Shown: positions 1 to 11,936, numbered from the stretch's first letter. The stretch: DNA of 64,000 bases from Russula earlei (GCA_025769875.1 JAGFNK010000175.1:33338-97337); one strand, 5' to 3'. Notes: a model not told the origin generated them from the sequence alone. Numbers and translations are program-made.

Positions 1-9
1 TTCATGACA

Positions 10-521
10 GGGGCCGGATCATAGAGACCAGATCAAAGGTTTAGCGTCTCAAGACTAAGTGAGACAATGACTCAGCCCACAGACAGAGTTGATCTTCTGG
101 TTTCACAGAAGCGGAGGGTGATGAGAGAGAGGCAGAGGAGGAAGAGGAACACAAGGGTTCCTTGAGGCATGCTCAGGTCAAGCAGAGTATAGGCCAGCAC
201 AAGCAAGTTGTGATTGAGAGAGTATACAGGACTAGGGATGCAACAGGAAATGGGACAAAGCTAAGCTTGGGGCATTCCCCAGCTTCTACAGGCACTTAAA
301 TACTGTATATAGCAAGGCTGTACAGTACTATATGTGGAACAATAGATAAAAGGTGAACCAATAGCAAAATGAGATCAATGACAAGTGAAACACAGGAGGT
401 AAAGCGACAGCTGTCAATCATTATCAAGGGATGAAATGGTAACCAAAGGGACAAGGGTGACAGAAGAGAACAATAAAGAAAAAATGTTAGTGATGAACTG
501 ACAAGGGGGTAAATCATGACA
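10..521 (-). repeat. LTR family A, copy A1 (5'-truncated)
   Basis: Same repeat as 2257-2875, 47740-48331 and 52541-53151. This copy reads in antisense and ends with the family terminus TCATGACA at 521. Bases 1-9 repeat the same terminus and are followed by internal LTR sequence, so the other end is deleted or rearranged. A TGACTCA site lies near 70-76. No target duplication can be checked. Confidence 0.75.
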
Positions 522-1198
522 CCAGCCAGCTCTCGACCCTCTTTCATCACATTGCCTCACCGTGACCACTAAGATGTGCTCTGCTGCCTTTCACAGTTGT
601 CACCACAGTCGGATGCAAGGGCTCAGTGCCCCAATGATTTCCATCATCATCGCTTTGCAGACCCTTCATACACTACTCCACAGTTTCTGTCTTGCTACAA
701 ATTCAGACTCCCTAGTTACTTGGCCTCCAACTCTGTTTGTTCCCTTTGACTTGCTTGTTACTGATTAATTTCATTTACTTGAGTCAACAATACTGTTTCA
801 GATTCGTACTTATGCCTCATTTCGCAGTGTCATTGCTCTGGCTTGTCTTGTCTCACATCCATGTCTCGCACTCCCAACTTGCATCTTTCTGTCTCCCCAA
901 TCCCCCAATATCCCCCTCTCTCATAATTCGTGTCTCATATATAAACACTCTAGTTATGCCTCAGAACAAGAGACCTGTTTTGTCCCTTCTTTTGTGTGTG
1001 TTTTTGCAAACTCAGCAAGCTGCCACCTGCTGCCTTCAACACAGACTTGGTTCTTAGTGGGAAAAATACAAACAGGATTCAATTATAAGAATGCTAACTT
1101 GTTACTGAGTGGTTTGGGGTCCGGAAGATGCTGGAACACCTGAACTATAGACTGCACTGTTTGCATCATGCGTGCGTCAGATCTTGACCATTTATGTC
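522..1198. other. no gene recognised
   Basis: AT-leaning sequence between LTR A1 and a putative LTR. Short open frames exist on the plus strand near 562-1057, but they have no recognisable domain and look like chance frames. Probably old transposon sequence. Confidence 0.4.
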
Positions 1199-1810
1199 TG
1201 TTGATATCACATTCAGAACGTGTTGATCATATCTTTCTGAAGATGTACTAAAGAAGCAATGAGTAGCATTGCTTCTGTCCCAGATGTTCCTGTACTGCCA
1301 CATACATTGCTTCCTTGATTAGGAAAGTACTTATGACACTGAGATTGCTACTAAGGAAGCACCTAATGCTTCCAGCACCAAGATCATTTACATAGAAGCA
1401 ACTTTGCTTCTATGTGCCCCCTTTTGCTTCTATAGCACCGACCAGTACTACAGTAGCATGAACCTTATCCCTGTAGGGCTATATAAAGCCCCCAGTTGTA
1501 ACAGTTGAGCCCTAAGCTTGACTTAGTTTGCCAATCCCAAACAGTTGACTCCTACCCCATCTGCAGAGCCCCTCTCATCTTGTTGCCATACTCCAGAAGG
1601 ATCTAACACTCCTTCCCCTCCATGAGGATTGCTTGCTTGACTCAAGCATATCTGCATTGGTAGGACGCATTCATAGATGCAACCATTGATCTTATTTAAG
1701 GCACTTTGGAGCCTTAACATAACTATGTTATTTGGCTTGAGTAAAATTGTAACAAAATGTAAAGCCCAGATCTTTGCATTGAGTTTAATCTGTGTGGTCA
1801 GTCTCTGTCA
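1199..1810 (+). repeat. putative LTR-like segment with TATA box
   Basis: Starts TGTTGATATC, has a TATA box (CTATATAAAG, 1489-1498) with a pyrimidine-rich stretch after it, and can be ended at TGTCA near 1810. Two perfect small hairpins built on GAAGCAA/TTGCTTC lie upstream of the TATA box (about 1254-1274 and 1390-1415). No second copy or target duplication was found in the window, so both ends are guesses. Confidence 0.35.
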
Positions 1811-2256
1811 TCGAGGCAATTGATCCCCATCAGCCGATTATCGCCATGTAATGAGTAGACCATTCCTATTTAAATTTGGTGTCATATTTGTGGATGCACT
1901 TTATGTCTTGATTTATTCAATATAAATCCATGTATTAACATACGCCATTGTGTTAAGTTTATCCAAGTCTGCTAAGGCTAAATTGATCGGGCAAATTAAG
2001 TCTATATAATCCCACTGGTGATTCAGGGCAACTCATGTTGCATCTTAGGTTACATAACTTGCAAACTGAGCTGCCCTCTCTTAAGCATTCAACTAAGTTC
2101 TAATTGTTTGGGTTGACATATTTACAATAATGCAATGCATGAGGAGAGGGCAACAAATCAATCAATTGTTTTAAAATAATTTGTAATCTGAGCTGAGTCA
2201 ATTCAGTGGTCAATATATTTCACCTTTATTGACCACTGAGTTGATCCATTCCTGTC

Positions 2257-2875
2257 TGTCATGAATGCGGGCAATGTGTTGTGATCTACCCCTCTTTCGG
2301 TTCGTCCCTGTTTCACTTCTTATTGTTCCCTACCTTTCACCCTCATACCCTTGGTTACCGTTTCATCCCTTGATATTGATGGCCTCTTATTGTTTCACTC
2401 GTTGTGTTTCACCTATTGTTTGAGCTCCTTTTGCTACTGGTTAGTATTATCTATTGTTCCTCATATGGTACTGTACAGCCTCGCTAGATACAGTATTTAA
2501 GCGCCTGTAGAAGCTGGGGAATGCCCCAAGCTTAGCTTTGTCCCATTTCCTGTCGCATCCCTTTGCCTTGTAAAAACTGCCTCTCAATCACAACTTCTGT
2601 TGTGCTGGCTTACACCTTGCTTGACTTAAGCACACCTCAGGGAACCCTTGTGTTCCTCTTCCTCCTCTGCCTCTCTCTCATCGTCCTCCTCTTCTGTGAA
2701 ACCAGAAGACCAACTCTGTCTGCAGACTGAGTCATTATCTGACTCAGCCTTGAGACACTAAAACTCTGATCCGGTCTCTTTGAGCCAGCCCCATTGAACC
2801 CTTGAACCAAGTCACAGGGACTTGGCCCCACTGAACCTTGAGCTAACGCTCTTATGGCTGCGACGCCATAGCACA
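2257..2875 (+). repeat. LTR family A, copy A2
   Basis: Sense copy of LTR family A: begins TGTCATGA, ends CCATAGCACA, about 619 bp. It has a TATA-like TATTTAAGCG near 2495 and a paired TGAGTCA/TGACTCA site near 2728-2748. A short hydrophobic frame (about 2637-2730, ending CETRRPTLSAD then stop) is open here and in the other three A copies. No matching 5-bp flanks, so it is a solo LTR without a preserved duplication or a recombinant. Confidence 0.75.
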
Positions 2876-3004
2876 ATGACTCATATGGCAGCAGGTTTTG
2901 ATACTGCATGCCCACAAGGGCTCTAGGGAAAGAACCGTGTATGGTAAATTTTCAAACATTCCAGTCACATGTTTTAGCTACTTGTCTTTTCACGATGGGT
3001 TCCT

Positions 3005-3408
3005 GCAGGAAGGGCTAAGTCAACTCTGCTTATAGTCAACTTAGTGGACAATAAAAGAAAGTAAAATATTTCAAGTGCTGAGTGGGCTCTGTTGCAGCAA
3101 CAAATTATATTACATAAGTAATGACTTTAGTTGAGCACAAAAAATGTGACAAAAAAGGTTAAATAAGGACAGTCAACTCATTCCAGCACAACTTTTAGCC
3201 AGGCTAGGGTAAATGTTGTGCCAGAATGAGTTGACTGTCCTTATTTAACCTTTTTTGTCACATTTTTCATGTTCAACTAAAGTTATTACTTATGTAATAT
3301 AATTTGTGGCAGAAACAGAGCCTACTCAGCATTTGAAATATTTTACTTTTATTGTCCACTTGTCCACTAAGTTGACTATAAGCAGAGTTGACTTATTCCT
3401 TCCTGCCC
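3005..3408. mobile_element. foldback / MITE-like element with ~190-bp inverted arms
   Basis: The left arm (about 3005-3198) and right arm (about 3218-3408) are near-perfect reverse complements. They share AAGTCAACTCTGCTTATAGT at the outside and GGACAGTCAACTCATTC at the inside, with a spacer of roughly 20 bp. No ORF. The arms begin and end at GCAGGAAGG/CCTTCCTGC, but I see no clear target duplication. A smaller hairpin at about 2200-2246 with a similar end (GTTGAT..ATTCCTGTC) may be a relative. Confidence 0.75.
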
Positions 3409-4338
3409 GTTGTGTTTCCTCCTACGTGTTGACTATTCCCCAGCCTTCTATATGATTCTCACAAACTCTCGCTCTCGAATGTACCATCAAGTTCTAGGTA
3501 TTCTCGCAGGTATATAAAGCGTACGAAGGTCTCACTAAGAGGCCAAGTCAAATCTCCTGTCTAGTTACCAGACAATCGATTCCTTTCTTCTCATTAACTG
3601 CCTGACTACCAGTTAACTCTACCATCAAACGCTCAACGAGTCTAATCAATCATCGTCTGACTCGACGGCGGTGACAGGTTTGACCCGGACGACGGCGTCG
3701 GTATTGTTGCACCCTTTTTCTTGCCCTTCTGTGAAAACACATTCCCCCTTGTGTGCAGTGCTGGATCCGGGCTTCTTCTGTCTGCAAGGTCAAGTCGACT
3801 TCATTGGAAGAAAGAGAACTCGAAGTGATGGGCATACCTAAAGGAAGCGCGAACGATGGAGCGATGCCAACGGCGAGGCAGAATATGACAACAACGAGGT
3901 GCGCATTGTCACTTATGAATGAGTGGGATTATTTTTAGATCCAAGTCGCCCAAGACGGTAACGTATATAATGTAGGAAGATTGTCGGCAACCAGCACCGA
4001 CGAGTATGGAATGGATGGGATCACAGCTGGAGATAATTGTAACTGACTTTATACTATCGTCCGCCCCCCTCCCACTGTCCGCATCAGCGAATTCCGGATC
4101 AGGATGGGCTGGGCAACCACCCATCATGATAATCAACCAGGCCCGAACCCTAAACCCATTAACCATCCAGCAAGATGAACCAGATATATCAGCACGTCGC
4201 GTGCCCGAGATCGGGTCTCCCTGGGGACCCCGCACTAGCCCCTCCCCCACCGCCAAACACTCGTCGACCAATTTAAAATTGCTTCCACGGGCAGCCCGGC
4301 TTTACCTATACCTATACCTATCGAGACCTGGGGTCGGA
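3409..4338. other. intergenic, no gene recognised
   Basis: Holds a TATA-like GTATATAAAG near 3510, an AACCCTAAACCC box near 4146, and a short CCTATA repeat near 4306-4321. Open frames here overlap on both strands and show no domain. Confidence 0.4.
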
Positions 4339-4346
4339 TATAAAAA
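4339..4346 (+). promoter_or_regulatory. TATA box of the small secreted protein gene
   Basis: TATAAAAA about 215 bp upstream of the ATG at 4560. A long C tract (about 4541-4553) sits directly before the start codon, a pyrimidine-rich leader typical of highly expressed fungal genes. Confidence 0.5.
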
Positions 4347-4559
4347 TGCCAGGCGCCACCACGCTCTCTCTAGCTCCTTTGCTCATTGGATGTTACTGGT
4401 ACTGGCTAGTGCGTGCCCCTCTTTCCATCGCCCTCGTCTCTGGCCAGTTCTCACAAATCATTAGCCTTGTCCATTCGTTTCAACGGCTCGGCCTAAACCG
4501 CCAACTGACGACTTTTTATCGGATTAACGTCGCGCATTCACCCCCCCCCCCCCTTTACG

Positions 4560-4989
4560 ATGCGTTCAATCGCCCAAATCCTCCTCATCACTTCCCTCAT
4601 CAACTCTGCGCTCGCGGCTCCTTGGAGATCGGCGGCGACGGCGCACGAAAAGCGCTTGTCCCCTCGCGGGATGAAGTTCAACAATTTCATTCCAGGTCTT
4701 GTCGGTGGCTGGATCGGCATGTTCTCATACAACGGCATTCAGAAGCCAATCGGTAACCGTGGCCAGTACGTTTCTATGCTTCCTCAATCCCCCCACAAGG
4801 CCATGGCGGCCCATGTCACCCAACATTCTGATTTATGATCACAGGTATCCTAGGAGTCTTGTCACTCGAGCCCCCCATTTTTCTCCGGAATACTCTCCCA
4901 GAAGCAAATTGGCGTTGCGTGGCCTTGATAAGCCGTCGGGGGAGGATCTCCGTGCTGTGGCACGCGGGACGATTGGGTATCTTGACTAG
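4560..4989 (+). CDS. small secreted protein, 116 aa
   Basis: Two exons, 4560-4765 and 4845-4989, joined across a GTACGT...ACAG intron (351 nt, 116 aa). The ATG opens a clear signal peptide: MRSIAQ, a hydrophobic run (ILLITSLINSALA), then the likely cleavage site ALA-AP. A dibasic KR (residues ~31-32) could be a kexin site. The mature part is small, basic and rich in Gly/Ser/Arg, with no cysteine pattern and no recognised domain. A TATA box and C-tract support transcription. It converges with ferrochelatase, whose stop codon is about 200 bp away. It could be an effector-like or cell-wall peptide; function is not assigned. Confidence 0.7.
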
Positions 4990-5192
4990 GTAGGGAGTCT
5001 CTGATATAGGCCAAGTACGCGGCCTTCGATGATTTGCACGTAGTTCGTCGCTGGCATACTGAGGTACACGAGGTTCTTCGGTGTTTGGGATTTCATCGTG
5101 TTATACCCGCAAGGGTCAGAATTATATCCGGTTGCACAAGTACGATACGAGCCAGCCCAAGATCTAACAGGGACATGCGTGAAACTCAGCAT

Positions 5193-6711
5193 CTATGCGT
5201 CGCCGCCACGCGCGAAGAACGACTTTTGGTGGGCACACGTCGCGTTGGAGCACCCAGGGCAGCGCAGACCCATTTGCACTGACGTCGGCGGCGAACCGGC
5301 AGCGCTTTCCTTCAAATGCTGCTCCACGATGTCCGCCAGCGCGCGTATGAATACGGGCGAGGCATTGAGCGACTCTGCGCGATGCACCTCCATACCGAGC
5401 TGTCCTCACCCGACCCGGGCCATCCTCATCGGTCAGCACCACGTTCCGAAAAAAAAAAAAAAAACGAGACGGGCGAGGAGAGGACGAGCCTTACCTCGCG
5501 GGCTTCCTTCCCATATTCGAGATCGAGCTCATAAAGTGTTTCTATATGATCGCTTGTGAATGCGATCGGCACGAGGACGACGCGCATCTTGCCGAGGCGT
5601 GCGAGACCCTTGAGCGCGTTCCGAGTCTGTGGACCCAGCCACGCGCTCGGCCCGACTTGCGACTGCCACGCGAGGCGGTACGGGTTGGCGTGGCCCAGGC
5701 GATCCATCACGGCCGCGACCGTCGCGGACACCTCCAGCACGTACGGGTCTCCCCGGTTGACGACCGACATCGGGAGCGAATGAGCGGAGAAGAGCAGCAC
5801 GACCTCGCCGCGCTTCTCCTCGGGGAACTTTTGGAGGGCGGCTTCAATATTTTGGGACACGGCCTGAAACGAGGAAGGGGGGGGAGGGGGGGGGGCAAGT
5901 GAGCGGACGCGACAACTGAGGGGGAAGATGCTGCTCGCCTCGATGAAGCCCGCATGCGTGCTCCATCGATCGATCACGCTCCATCGGATGCCAGAAAAAT
6001 GGCCCGCTCTGCTCTTTCGGTAAACGTCGTTGAGGCTGCTTCCCGTGGTACTACAGCTGTACTGAGGGTACTGAGAAAAGGCGATCGCCCGCTTCACCCC
6101 GTCCTCCTTCATCCGTCTCGCCGCCTCGTCCGCCAACGGACGCGCGTACCGGAACGCGATGTAACTTTTGTGCGGCGCCGTCTGCGGGTGGAGCTCGTCG
6201 AGCAGCGCCGACAGGCCGTCCCCCTGCGCTTCGGTCCAGCGAAAGATGGGAGAACCGCCGCCGATGGCGGCGTACTGTTCCTCGATCTGCGGTGCGCGTC
6301 TCCGGGCGATCCACGGCGCCAGGACGGATTGGAAGGGGAGAGGGATGAGGTCGCCGTCTGAGAAGAGGTTTCTCAAAAAGTCGTGCGTTTCAGAGACCTG
6401 AGCGGCGGCCGCGAGAACAATCGCACGGCATGCAGCGGAGTCGGGGACGCGCTTGAAGGGAAGAGACGTACCGTGGATGGGCCGCCCATGTTCAGCATCA
6501 AGATTGCTGGTCTCACGAAGTGTGAGGAGGCTTTGAAGCAAAAGTAATTAAAGCCAGGAAACCGACGGACCTGTCGGGCTGAGGCCTGTGAGAGGCGCAC
6601 GATGGTAAAAAGCGGGGGTGCGTACCTCTTTCCCTTGGACGAGTTTGAGTTCTGGAAAGTTGCGTATGATCGAGCGAGCGTGCGCACGAGTATGGAAGAC
6701 CTTGCAGGCAT
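5193..6711 (-). CDS. HEM15: ferrochelatase, mitochondrial, [2Fe-2S] type
   Basis: Inserts Fe2+ into protoporphyrin IX, the last step of haem synthesis, on the matrix side of the inner mitochondrial membrane. Five exons: 6711-6626, 6511-6472, 6397-5939, 5863-5495 and 5399-5193 (1161 nt, 386 aa, the usual length). The N-terminus (MPARSSILVRTLARSYA) is a typical presequence. Family motifs: LMLNMGGPST, DLIPLPFQ, YPQYSCSTTGSSLN, LFSAHSLPM (catalytic His), VGPSAWLGPQT and AFTSDHIETLYELD (conserved Glu). The C-terminus RCPGCSNATC gives Cys-x2-Cys-x4-Cys; with the Cys of QYSCSTTG this completes the four [2Fe-2S] ligands found in animal and S. pombe enzymes. Intron 3 has a GC donor (GAG|GCGAGC). A T tract lies in intron 4. 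Confidence 0.95.
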
Positions 6712-7058
6712 GGCGTTGAATTCGGCTAGGACTGTGCTAGTGTGAGCTGTAGTCAGATCAGGGAACGCTGCGTGAAAGCGAGCGGAAGGATCGCTCGGCT
6801 TGCAATTCGTCACCGTTCCGAAAATCGTGAGAAACGAGCTGTGAGTTGAGTTGATCGACTCGAAATGGACCGCCTCTTTGAACCTCCAACGACCGACATC
6901 AAGGTTTCAAGGTTAACAAATTGACATGCAGCATGCAGTATGTAACAAGCTTCCCGCTCTATCTCATGTCCGAAGACCTGAACGCGAAGATATGAATAGA
7001 CAAGCTCCGCCCATCGCCCGGGTCCTCCACCACAGTTGTACGAAGTGTCCCAATACTC

Positions 7059-9049
7059 CTATGGAGCTCGCTTGTCCAACGAAGACTCGGGGGCATCGGC
7101 AGCAGCGGTGGCTGCCTCGTGGGCACGAATGGCCTGACGCCGTTTGACGTATTGGAACAGGGTCAGCGTGCACCATGACACGAATATCCATACGATCAAA
7201 ACTCCAAAATTGAGCCCCACTGCGTAGATTGACGATCGACGCAGTCCACGTCAGAACCTCGCTGAAATCCCGGGCAAAAATTTCAAGGGAAACGCACCCT
7301 TGTTACGGGTGCCAAAGACGATGGTCCGAATAGCTTGTTGGATGTTATAGAACGGCATGGCATAGCCATAACGGTAGACGCCGGGAAGGAGCACGGGCGG
7401 AAAGACGCATACCGAGACATTCGCTACGATTATTGACACGCGTATGCATCAGCACAAATGGGCGACGATAGCTTAGTCATATCGAGGAAGGCGTACCGAT
7501 GATCCAAATGAGGAGGAAGAAAGCGATGAGGCGTGGTGTCAAGATCGTTATCACAGACTCGACCGCACCACCGAGTGCGCACATTGACAACCATGACAGC
7601 ATCCAGTAAATCACAAATCCGGAACTACCGAAGCTGGTGTGGACGTAGTCAGCGTCTGCTGGGCGCAGGCCATAGGGGGAACATACAATCGACTGAAGGG
7701 GACTTGAAAGGCGAGGCTGAGCAAGCTATAGAAGCACTGCCCATAGCGATCAATGGAAACAAAGCTATTTGGAAAATGCCGGACATACGGAGACGAAAAA
7801 GTACATGATAACGGGGTTGATAACGCGGATTATGATGAGCCACTTGAACGTGAGACGGTCCTCGAGGTGGGTGGCGTCCACACGAGCAGCGTAATGTGCC
7901 ATTGTTACAACGAACTGTATGTCTTGAGCATGCTTACAGCTTATGTACGGGTTGCGGGGGGCTTACCGCGAGAATGAGTAAGAAAATGAGCCCAACAAAG
8001 TCAACAGCGGTTGCAACGGGCACATCGAACGGTCGCGTATTTATCACCTTGTACGAGATTGGCTGCGAGACGAGAGTCGGCGCGTTGACGAGAAGGGCGG
8101 TCAAGTTCGGCGACAGCGCAGGAATCTGCGGAATATATTGCGCATTGAAGGCCTCTGCGATGCCGTCGAGTAGTGTGACGATCTGTGGGGGAAAAAAAAA
8201 ACACCACCTCAGGTATGATCCCATTACAAGGGGGGGAAGAGGCATACATCGGGATGAACAATGACGCGGCTGGGAGTGGAGGAGTTAAATTCGGACTGGA
8301 CGCCACAGATTGACGACGTACTATGCGTTCTCGCTCCGGGCCTCCGCAACATATGCGCTGATGGTACGGTTAGCAACATAGGTATCGTCTGCGGCGACGA
8401 CCGCGGTTCTCAACGTTTCCGTCGCATTTTGGCTAACTATGGCACCAAATCTCGTGATCGAAGATGGAAAAACGAGGATGACGAGACGTACTGGCAATGA
8501 TAGCCCAGGCTCTCTCCTGTATGACGGCACTCTCGAGATCACGGGGTCCATTCGGAAACAAATCTGCAGAGACAACGTTCCACGTAATCGCAGTTGGCTC
8601 GCCGCTACTTGCGATCACTGCGCGCGAGACGAACTGGCCGACCTGACTCCCGTCAAAGTCCTTTTACGGCGGAAGCGCCGCGAGGATGATAAATGCGTTG
8701 ACGTCGCACCTGGAGAGCGTATTGGGTTGAGACTTACCACAACCCAGCCATTGAGATTATGGACATGTCTTGGTGTCTGCCAGAGCGCCCCCCAATATAT
8801 GGACAGCACAGAGAGGAGAAATATGATGATGACGACGACTCTCGAGGCAAGGAACAGGATGTAGGTCTTTCGAGCGGCGGCAGTCTCGGGCTCGTTTGAC
8901 AAGTAGCTCTCGGTGAACCATGGTAGAGTCGGTTTCGCTACAGCAGGAGGGTTTGAAGAGGATGGCGCGGTGTCATCTCCTGCTTGGCTGGGTGACTGGA
9001 ACGAGGAATGAGAGCGAGATCGAGGAAACTTGTCATCTGTTGGCTCCAT
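7059..9049 (-). CDS. SNG1-type membrane protein (DUF3533)
   Basis: Ten exons: 9049-8738, 8660-8492, 8436-8322, 8269-8248, 8182-7967, 7914-7789, 7736-7687, 7633-7497, 7423-7298 and 7219-7059. They join to 1434 nt, 477 aa, in frame. N-terminal soluble tail, a first membrane segment (VVVIIIFLLSVLSIYWGAL), the family's NLNGWVV-DFDG, a large extracytosolic loop, then a C-terminal block of membrane segments (VGLIFLLILA, IIIRVINPVIMYFFV, FYSLLSLAFQVPF, FFLLIWII), the signature YRYGYAMPFYN and a last segment before a charged Ala-rich tail. Relatives include yeast SNG1, linked to nitrosoguanidine resistance and possibly transport. Exon 4 is only 22 nt. Transcribed the same way as HEM15 and the RING gene. 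Confidence 0.88.
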
Positions 9050-9722
9050 GGAGAGAGAGGGAGCCCCCGTGGCGTCAGACGGGTTCAGAAAGAGGCTTCT
9101 AAATGTAAAAGGGGAGGGGGGAGGGAATGTTCGGTGTGTCTAACAGTCGTCGAGTCGAGCAAGGCCGCGGTGTGGCCGCACAGGGGGAGAGTAGGTAGGT
9201 GGGAGGGCGTTTTCATGGGTAAGCGGCATGCCTCAAAGAGAAGCGGCATCCTGAATGGTCTATCCAGCTGCTCTTGATGAGTGACGGACGTTGGTTACCT
9301 TGGCGTGTATCCAACCGCAGGTGACGTCGGAGCGCCCCACTCATCATCGTTATTAGCTGAGCAATGAATGCACCGTACGTACCGGGAACCCGGCAGGCAG
9401 TCCCTCCTCTCAAAAAGTAGCTATATATACTGTCATTCTAGCAAACAAAAGTGCACCTCATGTCGTGACCGCCGGCATGGTAGCGACTGCCGAGTTCCCA
9501 GTAAGGGATAGCATAGGCCTTTGGTATCGATCATGCACTTGCTCGTGCTTTGCCACAAAGCGCTCGGGGTGCGTACTCGACGTATTGATTCGTGGTCGTG
9601 GCCTTCGATCGCGAGAGCAAGTTAGCGATAGTGTTATTTTTATACACAGCATACATTGTACACAGATGAACCACCCGAAAAGCAACACCACACCAGTAAA
9701 AATGCCAATTGGTGATACACGC

Positions 9723-11936
9723 CTACGCAGGTCCTCTCCGTCTGCTTCTTCGGAACCATCGTCTCCGCGCCGGGCGCGCATCCTGCTCCGTATCCATCGC
9801 GTCCGCATCCGCCTGCTCACGGACGGGCCGCTGACACACCGGACAGCGGCCGGATACATCCAGCAGCCACGGGTCCACACACGTTTTCTGAAACAAAAAT
9901 CAACAACCCATCAGGCTCGTTAGCACACTTGGACCCCATGCCGGCAAGTAGGGACTGACATGGAAGACATGGCCACATTTTAGCAACCGTAACGGCTGCG
10001 CCCCCTGGCCGGCATCTTGCAGCCGTAGGGCCAGGTCACCCGTCCGCGCGGCTGGGATGCCCGCCTCCTCGGCGACATTGCCCGCGACCTCCTGCCCACC
10101 TCCCGCGACCTCGGTCTCCCCATCTGTTTTCGGCGTTGCGGCCTCCTGCAGCCCCTGGGTGCCATCATCTTCCACGCGCTTCGGCTCTTGAAAGTCGAGC
10201 AGGCAAATCGCGCACGAGGCGCGATGACTGTCGAGCTGAACGAACGGGTAATCACCCTTCTCCCAATTATCTTCCCACGTAAGAGGCCGGTTTGGGTCCC
10301 TCTTCTCCTTGCCTGCGCCGTCCTTCACTGCATCGCCGGTGGACCCGGGCCGGCGTCGGGATGGCAATGGCAAGAAACGCAAGCGGCGCCGCGAGGTGGG
10401 GGACTTGGGTGGGTATGAGTGCAAGTCAGACGGAAGTGTGACCGGTTTCGGTGGCTGGTCGGGCGGCGGAGGGATATAGAGTACTAATGGCAGTTTGTCA
10501 ACGACCGCCCGCGGGACCTGTCCGATGTCGGGGGTGAATTGATGTGGGTTTTGTGATGGGTGTCGACCGAGACAGAGTAGGAGGATGCTCCAGAATAGCT
10601 GTGGGAGGTCAGCCTGAGCGTGAGACAGCGGTCACTCGAAACGCACGAATAAAATCGGTCCGACGACAAAGACCAAGATCGCTACCACCACCACCTCGAG
10701 GATCATGATGTACATCACGCTGAGCACTCCGAAAGTTAACCACCAGAGATGTGGCGACGTCCGTCGACATGTATTCGTTGAGCCATACATAAGAATCTGG
10801 ACAAGCACAAACCAAACGAGGGTAAAGGTAGAACCCATCAGCGATAACCTAACGGGGGGGGGGGGGGGGGAATCGGGGGCGGGCGTGATTGTGCGGTGCG
10901 CGAGCTTAGAAAAGCAATTTGTCAAGGAATGGACAAACGGACCTAGCATAGATCCTCGGATATGTCACCGGGGCAGCCTGCGACTGCCCCTCGGCCGCAG
11001 CGTTCGCAGATCTTTGAGCGGAGAGGCTGTGTGTCCTTCCGCCTGGAGGCGCGGTATTCGGACGGTGGCGCGGTTGAACCTCGGCATCGTTCTGCGCGTG
11101 ATGACCATTGCTGTACACACCGTGAGGGAGGGACGCTCGACAGTCAGGCCGGATCCGCCCACCTTTCGTCTTGAAGACGCTTGGTGCGCTCGCGCGACCA
11201 GCGCCAAACGCAAAGCCAGATATCGAGGGACAGGCGGACGACCCACAGGGCGTCCCATGTGCCCAGCGGCTTTCCACATGCATCCCACTCGTTTTCTGAT
11301 GGTATTAACGGGCTCCGGCGATGTGAGGAGATCGTCAGGAATGCGATGATCACGACGATCTATTGTCGACAACAACAAAACCAGCGCGACGCGTCATCGA
11401 GCTGAGCATAGCCTCGGAGGGCCAACTGCACCGTATATGCGTACCTGGGAGACATCCATCGCTACCGAGGAGATAACGGATACGAGCTCCTTGCGCGCCC
11501 TATTATTCCGGCCATACCCGAAGAAAAAGAGTATACGACCTCCGGCGGAAAGTCTTTCTTCCTGTGCATTCCCCCCACTCGGACTAGGCTGGACAGCCGC
11601 CCGGGAGACGTTCGGCGCCGCGACGGCCGGATCAGGCAAGGCTGGTCGGACGTGCCGGCGAGCAGAACCAGTATGCGGGCGGTTGTTGGCTGCGCGCGCG
11701 GGGGGAGGTGACGTGTTATCATTGGAGATGGTGTTTTCTGCCATGGATCTTCTGTCCGGGGCGTCGAGTGAGGATCCTATGGTAACAGATTGTTGCAAGC
11801 CTCCGGGTATGGCGGAGGCCGAGAGCGACCCTCGTTGGGCTTGTTCGGGCGTTTCTGCTGCTGCTACAAGCGGGTGATCATGTCTGCTCTCCGTGAGGGA
11901 GGACGGCGGGGGAGATAAAGGTGGACTTGTTGGCAT
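9723..11936 (-). CDS. membrane-anchored RING-H2 protein, putative E3 ubiquitin ligase
   Basis: Six exons: 11936-11445, 11359-11163, 11110-10943, 10848-10647, 10598-9960 and 9887-9723 (1863 nt, 620 aa). A Pro/Ser-rich N-terminal tail (~150 aa) is followed by a membrane segment (VVIIAFLTI), another region (WDALWVVRLSLDIWLCVW), then two strong segments (STFTLVWFVLVQILMYG and MILEVVVVAILVFVVGPIL) before the cytosolic part. LPLVLYIPPPPD precedes the RING: CAIC, then an insertion of about 75 Gly/Glu/Ala-rich residues, then CGHVFH, TCVDPWL and CPVC. Spacing and ligands fit RING-H2. Expected to ubiquitinate membrane or Golgi/endosomal substrates; the target is unknown. The donor of intron 3 (GTCCGT) is weak, so exons 3-4 are the least certain join. 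Confidence 0.85.

Noticed and set aside
1199..1810. A confirmed copia LTR
   Set aside because: TATA and TG...CA-like ends are present, but there is no second copy, target duplication or primer site, so it is kept only as putative.
8295..8320. A 26-bp intron in the SNG1-like gene
   Set aside because: Too short for splicing. Using the acceptor at 8270 gives a 52-bp intron and restores the frame with a 22-nt exon.
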